Shown in pieces: positions 6,208-9,184 of a DNA stretch of 9,184 nucleotides. The notes under the pieces were generated by a model. The model ran no database searches, was not told where the DNA came from, and worked only from the letters and a program-made list of their open reading frames with translations. Each line of letters opens with the position of its first letter. Positions within the stretch are counted from its first letter, which is position 1. The DNA comes from Verrucomicrobiota bacterium (GTDB lineage: Bacteria > Verrucomicrobiota > Verrucomicrobiia > Limisphaerales > UBA1412): assembly GCA_017557085.1 (NCBI GenBank), contig JAFZAR010000386.1:1-9184 (forward strand), read 5' to 3'. The position numbers were made by a program, and so were the translations under genes.

Positions 6208-7398
6208 TTATTTTCCTTTGAAAAGATCCTCCAGTATCTGTTCGGCGGAGAGGTTTGCGTATCCGTCCGGATCGGTCATGATGGAAGTACCGTCCAGATT
6301 CCAGCGGAAGAACCCGACAGACCCGTTATACGCCTTTCGGTCGAAACAGACATAATCCTCAAAGGACTTCATCGCAGCCGGATAGCGCTTGGCCCAGCGG
6401 GGATAATACTTCTGCACATAGTAGGAAGCCAGTCTGTAAGCCTCGCAGTCCGTGCTGTCGCCGTTTGGGTTGAGGGCGCTCATCTGGACACCACCGCCGT
6501 ATTTACCGGTCACGCTCTTGGTCGGTGAGGAATGGATCAGAAGGATGCTGTTATCCGAACATCTTCCCAGGCAGATCCATACATGGCCCGGCTGGCTGAC
6601 GATGTCACCCGGCTGGAGATAGCCTTCGCCCTGCTCCAGTTTGGCGTTGGTCCAGGTGCCGTAACCGTATTCATCGGCAAGCTTTTTGGCCAATTCATGC
6701 GAGTGATGCACATACCCTTCCTTTTTGCCTGATTTGGATTCCAGGGTATTGTAGAGCGTCCAGCCCACGAACCCGGAGCAGTCTATGCCGGCATAGTAGT
6801 ACTGATTCCAGCCGCTGTAGTGGTTATAGCTTTTCCACGGCGTGGCATAGTCCTGATAAAAATAGTCGTCATCCTTGCTGTTGTAGAAATCCACCCAGGT
6901 CTTGCTGACACCGAGCGATCTGCCCTGGATGGAAGTCCCCTCATCCTGCCAGGTCCAGTTACCGCCCCAAACATAGAGCGCTGTTCCCACGGGAGTGAAC
7001 GCGGTAGCCAGGAAGTTTTTCAGCGTTTTCAGGCCGGGCTTGCCTGTCAGGACGGGTTTGTAAGAGGTGTGCATGTCGTCCAGCAGACGCACATCCACCA
7101 CGGTATCACCCTTGACGGTGATGCGGTAGTTGTACTGTTCCATCAGTTTATTCTGGATGGTATATTCGGGATCGTTCTGTACGGCCAGCAGACGGGTCTC
7201 ATCGCCGATCTGGAACTTATAGATCTTCGCGCCGTCTTTGCGCACATCCGCGGTTTTCAGTTCTTTATGGTTCTCGATGCCTAAATAGACGGCTTTGCAC
7301 TTTGTGGTACCGGACTCCTGCGTTTTGCATGAGGTCAGAAGAGGCAGCAGCACCGCCATGGCCAGCAGAACCGGGAAAATAATGGATTTTCTTCTCAT
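6208..7398 (-). CDS. NlpC/P60-family cysteine peptidase lipoprotein
   Basis: A 396-aa predicted lipoprotein with a C-terminal NlpC/P60 (C40) peptidase domain, likely cutting peptidoglycan stem peptides in the periplasm. Residues 1-23 form a lipoprotein signal (MRRK, hydrophobic core, lipobox LLTSC with Cys24 lipidated). Residues about 35-165 look like small beta domains and carry the YVWGG motif (142-146). The catalytic set is visible: Cys207 in GIDCSGFVGW, His272 in GDIVSQPGHVW, and His289 in LLIHSS as the likely third residue. Residues 171-203 are strikingly rich in Tyr, Trp and Asp just before the nucleophile. The ATG at 7398 is chosen because it starts the lipobox signal; an in-frame ATG at 7485 would bury it. 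No SD is seen, but a promoter candidate lies at 7493-7465. The substrate bond is not determinable here. Confidence 0.85.
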   Translation of the reverse strand: MRRKSIIFPVLLAMAVLLPLLTSCKTQESGTTKCKAVYLGIENHKELKTADVRKDGAKIYKFQIGDETRLLAVQNDPEYTIQNKLMEQYNYRITVKGDTVVDVRLLDDMHTSYKPVLTGKPGLKTLKNFLATAFTPVGTALYVWGGNWTWQDEGTSIQGRSLGVSKTWVDFYNSKDDDYFYQDYATPWKSYNHYSGWNQYYYAGIDCSGFVGWTLYNTLESKSGKKEGYVHHSHELAKKLADEYGYGTWTNAKLEQGEGYLQPGDIVSQPGHVWICLGRCSDNSILLIHSSPTKSVTGKYGGGVQMSALNPNGDSTDCEAYRLASYYVQKYYPRWAKRYPAAMKSFEDYVCFDRKAYNGSVGFFRWNLDGTSIMTDPDGYANLSAEQILEDLFKGK

Positions 7399-7464
7399 AA
7401 ATTTCGTGTTTTTATTGTTTGCTTCGCCGCTTGTCAGACCGCGCCAAAGAAAACAACAAGGGCT

Positions 7465-7493
7465 TTTATATAACCTTTTGCCCAAATATGCAA
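7465..7493 (-). promoter_or_regulatory. Candidate promoter of the NlpC/P60 gene
   Basis: On the minus strand TTGCAT (7493-7488) and TATAAA (7470-7465) are separated by exactly 17 bases. The -10 matches the sigma70 consensus at 5 of 6 positions and the -35 only in its TTG. Transcription would start near 7458, about 60 bases before the ATG. The 197-base divergent spacer also serves the DUF1080 gene, whose own promoter I could not locate. Confidence 0.4.
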
Positions 7494-7587
7494 CATATTA
7501 CATTCAGCCGTTTTTCCACGGCGGCATCAGAAAACAGTTCCTTCCCTAAAATTAAGATTGAATTCCGGAACGTCCGGGCTTATTGTA

Positions 7588-7593
7588 AAGGAG
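7588..7593 (+). promoter_or_regulatory. Ribosome binding site of the DUF1080 gene
   Basis: AAGGAG lies a few bases upstream of the ATG at 7596. It fixes this start over upstream in-frame codons from 7419 and is the only strong, well-placed SD before a gene in the window. Confidence 0.75.
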
Positions 7594-7595
7594 TT

Positions 7596-8744
7596 ATGCG
7601 TTTTGTGAAAACAACAGCGATCGCGGCCGTCTGCGCCGCGTTTATGACAGTGAATGTGTCAGCCGCTCCGGAAGAAGGTTTTACCTCTTTGTTCAACGGC
7701 AAGGATCTGACCGGATGGACACTGATGTCCGGCGTCGGTCCAGGTTATGTAGTCAAGGACGGCGTGATCGTCTGCCCCGCGGACGGCGGCGGCAACCTGA
7801 TGACCGAAAAGGAATTTTCCAACTTCATCCTCCGCTTTGATGTCAAGCTGACCGCTGCCGGCAATAACGGCATCGGCATCCGCGCTCCCCTGGAGGGACA
7901 CGCCGCGGCGGACGGCATGGAGATCCAGGTGCTCGATAATGAGCATAAAAGCTATGCAAACCTGAAACCCTGGCAGTATCACGGCTCGGTCTATGGATTC
8001 TTCCCGGCCAAGCGCGGCTTTCAAAAGCCTGTAGGCGAATGGAATGAGGAAGAGATCATCGCCGACGGCCGCCATATCAAGGTGACCCTGAACGGCGAAG
8101 TGATCCTGGATGAGAACCTGAACACCTACAACAGCGATCACCAGAAGATGCTTAACCAATGCGGTATGCTGCGCGATACAGGCCACCTCGGTTTCCTGGG
8201 ACACGGCACCCATGTGGAGTTTCGCAATATCCGCATCAAAGAACTTCCCTATACTCAAACAGATAACGTGGCTCCGGAAGGCTTCACCGCGCTGTTCAAC
8301 GGCAAGGATCTGGAAGGCTGGCATGGAACGGGATGGACACCGCTGTCACGCAGCTATTTTACGACCAACGAAGAACGTCAGAACGCACAGAACGCAGCTG
8401 ACAAGAGGATGCGGGAACACTGGTCTGTGAAGGACGGTGTGCTTTGCTATGACGGTCTGGGCCGCAGTCGGGACAATCTGCACACGGAGAAAGAGTACGT
8501 CAACTTTGAATTACTGGTGGACTGGAAGATCGAACACCTCGGCGACAGCGGCATCTATCTGCGAGGCACGCCGGAAGTGCAGATCTGGGATCCCAGCATG
8601 GCCAACGTCGGCTCCGGCGGTCTGAGCAACAATGTAAAGAACGCCCATGACCCCCTGGTGAGAGCGGATAAACCAATCGGGGAATGGAACAACTTCCGTA
8701 TTCTGCTGCTGGACGACAAAGTCACTGTCTATCTGAATAACTAG
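7596..8744 (+). CDS. Tandem DUF1080 (3-keto-disaccharide hydrolase) protein, truncated by an in-frame TAG
   Basis: An exported protein with two DUF1080 domains (PF06439, concanavalin-like beta-sandwich; some members hydrolyse 3-keto-glycosides, and PVC bacteria carry many). Residues 1-23 are a signal peptide (VSA/APEE). Domain 1 spans about 27-217, with EGFTSLFNGKDLTGW at its start and MEIQVLDNEH at 108-117. Domain 2 starts at 228 with EGFTALFNGKDLEGW and has VQIWDP at 328-333. The two start motifs share 20 identical bases (7690-7709 and 8293-8312), which points to an old duplication. Translation stops after 382 residues (...VTVYLNN) at TAG 8742-8744. The family continues here with a residue such as Gln followed by LVV, and exactly that sequence follows in the same frame. 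Domain 2 therefore loses its last 44 residues, including closing beta-strands, and is probably damaged while domain 1 is complete. A C-to-T change of CAG to TAG is the simplest cause. Confidence 0.85.
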   Translation: MRFVKTTAIAAVCAAFMTVNVSAAPEEGFTSLFNGKDLTGWTLMSGVGPGYVVKDGVIVCPADGGGNLMTEKEFSNFILRFDVKLTAAGNNGIGIRAPLEGHAAADGMEIQVLDNEHKSYANLKPWQYHGSVYGFFPAKRGFQKPVGEWNEEEIIADGRHIKVTLNGEVILDENLNTYNSDHQKMLNQCGMLRDTGHLGFLGHGTHVEFRNIRIKELPYTQTDNVAPEGFTALFNGKDLEGWHGTGWTPLSRSYFTTNEERQNAQNAADKRMREHWSVKDGVLCYDGLGRSRDNLHTEKEYVNFELLVDWKIEHLGDSGIYLRGTPEVQIWDPSMANVGSGGLSNNVKNAHDPLVRADKPIGEWNNFRILLLDDKVTVYLNN

Positions 8745-8879
8745 CTGGTGGTCAGGAATGTGACTCTGGAAAACTTCTGGAACCCCAATGTTCCGCTCTA
8801 TCCAAGCGGCTTCGTTGAACTGCAAACCTACGGCACTCCGGTTTATTTCAAGAATATCTATATCCGCGAGATCAAGTAG
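8745..8879 (+). pseudogene. Severed C-terminus of the DUF1080 gene
   Basis: Directly after the TAG the same frame continues for 44 codons (LVVRNVTLENFWNP ... GFVELQTYGTPVYFKNIYIREIK) to a second TAG at 8877-8879. This is the ordinary C-terminal end of a DUF1080 domain, with ELQTYGTPVYFKNIYIRE as its hallmark. No start codon or SD is positioned to express it alone. It would be made only by readthrough of the TAG or in strains without the mutation. Its codons show no further damage, so the break looks recent or is a sequencing error. Confidence 0.85.
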
Positions 8880-8904
8880 GCAATAGAAATCGTTGATAAT
8901 AAAG

Positions 8905-8938
8905 ATCCCCGGCGGGAAAAACCGTCGGGGATTTTTTT
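8905..8938 (+). terminator. Rho-independent terminator of the DUF1080 gene
   Basis: ATCCCCGGCGG (8905-8915) pairs with CCGTCGGGGAT (8922-8932), 11 bp with one G-U, followed by seven Ts. It lies 25 bases after the second TAG, which marks 8877 as the original end of the gene. Confidence 0.88.
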
Positions 8939-8953
8939 CAAATATTGATTTAT

Positions 8954-8995
8954 CCCAAAATCATCATCAGAAATCCAAAAGCCGTTTAAAATAAC
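8954..8995. repeat. Direct repeat, copy A (42 bases)
   Basis: This copy matches 9143-9184 at 38 of 42 positions by eye; it begins CCCAAAATCATCAT and ends AAATAAC. The copies are 189 bases apart, lie in non-coding DNA and flank the palindrome cluster at 9026-9078. The second copy ends exactly at the window edge, so the true repeat may be longer. Confidence 0.8.
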
Positions 8996-9025
8996 AAATA
9001 ATATCTTTAACAACAATGATTTATT

Positions 9026-9078
9026 GTAGAGACGAGCGACCCGCTCGTCTCGGAGACGCGAGAATCTCGCGTCTCTAC
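9026..9078. repeat. Double-palindrome element
   Basis: The outer arms GTAGAGACG (9026-9034) and CGTCTCTAC (9070-9078) are perfect inverted repeats. Inside are two perfect hairpins of related sequence: GAGACGAGCG with CGCTCGTCTC (9029-9051) and GAGACGCGAG with CTCGCGTCTC (9053-9075). The layout resembles REP/BIME or MITE-like intergenic repeats. No T-run follows, so it is not a simple terminator. It encodes nothing convincing. Confidence 0.8.
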
Positions 9079-9142
9079 ATAACATGTTTATTTTGAATAT
9101 GTTTTGATAAAATTAAAATCCTAATAGCGATTTTGAGATAAA

Positions 9143-9184
9143 CCCAAAATCATCATTAGAAATCCAAAAGTCATTTGAAATAAC
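9143..9184. repeat. Direct repeat, copy B (42 bases, at the window edge)
   Basis: Second copy of the repeat at 8954-8995, in the same orientation and differing at four positions. With copy A it brackets about 147 bases of AT-rich DNA holding the palindromes. From 8880 to the end I see no protein-coding gene. Confidence 0.8.

Noticed and set aside
7399..7485. Longer N-terminus for the NlpC/P60 protein from ATG 7485
   Set aside because: It would place 29 residues before a classic lipoprotein signal and would put the start codon upstream of the best promoter candidate.
7659..8324. Minus-strand open frame opposite the DUF1080 gene
   Set aside because: It lies entirely inside a gene with matching domain motifs on the plus strand; another shadow frame.
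8745..8948. Reassignment of TAG to an amino acid in this organism
   Set aside because: The second TAG at 8877 is followed 25 bases later by a strong terminator and the family C-terminus ends right there, so TAG still acts as a stop. A local mutation or suppression is simpler.
8858..9085. 75-codon minus-strand open frame across the terminator and palindromes
   Set aside because: It runs through the DUF1080 terminator and the repeat element, is low-complexity and has no family resemblance.
8954..9184. CRISPR array
   Set aside because: There are only two repeats, 189 bases apart and imperfect, with a palindrome cluster between them and no cas genes. The spacing and structure do not fit.

Overview
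The window looks like chromosomal DNA from a bacterium of the PVC group (Verrucomicrobiota, Lentisphaerota or Kiritimatiellota). This is inferred from gene content: an exported GH43-type glycosidase, a DUF481 outer-membrane beta-barrel, a tandem DUF1080 (3-keto-disaccharide hydrolase) protein and a lipoprotein NlpC/P60 peptidase, in moderately GC-rich genes with AT-rich spacers. The envelope is Gram-negative: there is a barrel protein with a C-terminal Phe, plus signal peptides and a lipobox. Most start codons lack an obvious Shine-Dalgarno (SD) sequence; only the DUF1080 gene has a textbook one. No phage, plasmid, CRISPR, tRNA or rRNA signal was seen.

Layout. 1-35 holds the likely start of a minus-strand gene that leaves the window. 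36-394 is a hairpin-rich spacer with a strong plus-strand terminator. 395-1441 (+) is a secreted GH43-like beta-propeller glycosidase. 1442-1718 is a structured spacer ending in a terminator. 1719-2720 (+) is the DUF481 barrel. It converges on rlmN (2737-3816, -), which lies downstream of the alpha-glucan phosphorylase gene glgP (3883-6030, -). 6208-7398 (-) is an NlpC/P60 lipoprotein, divergent from the tandem DUF1080 gene (7596-8879, +). The DUF1080 reading frame is interrupted by an in-frame TAG 44 codons before its natural end. 8880-9184 has a terminator and then a repeat-rich non-coding tail.

How the genes fit together. The glycosidase and the DUF1080 protein both look exported and suggest a carbohydrate-scavenging lifestyle. 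Glycogen phosphorylase handles stored or imported alpha-glucan inside the cell. RlmN is housekeeping rRNA/tRNA methylation, and the NlpC/P60 protein probably trims cell-wall peptides. These genes form short, separately terminated units rather than one pathway operon.

Most notable are the nonsense codon in the DUF1080 gene, a canonical plus-strand terminator written inside the conserved 3' coding sequence of minus-strand rlmN, a 17-bp hairpin abutting the rlmN start codon, and the paired direct repeats and palindromes at the right end. I found no clear case for a new multi-gene system.
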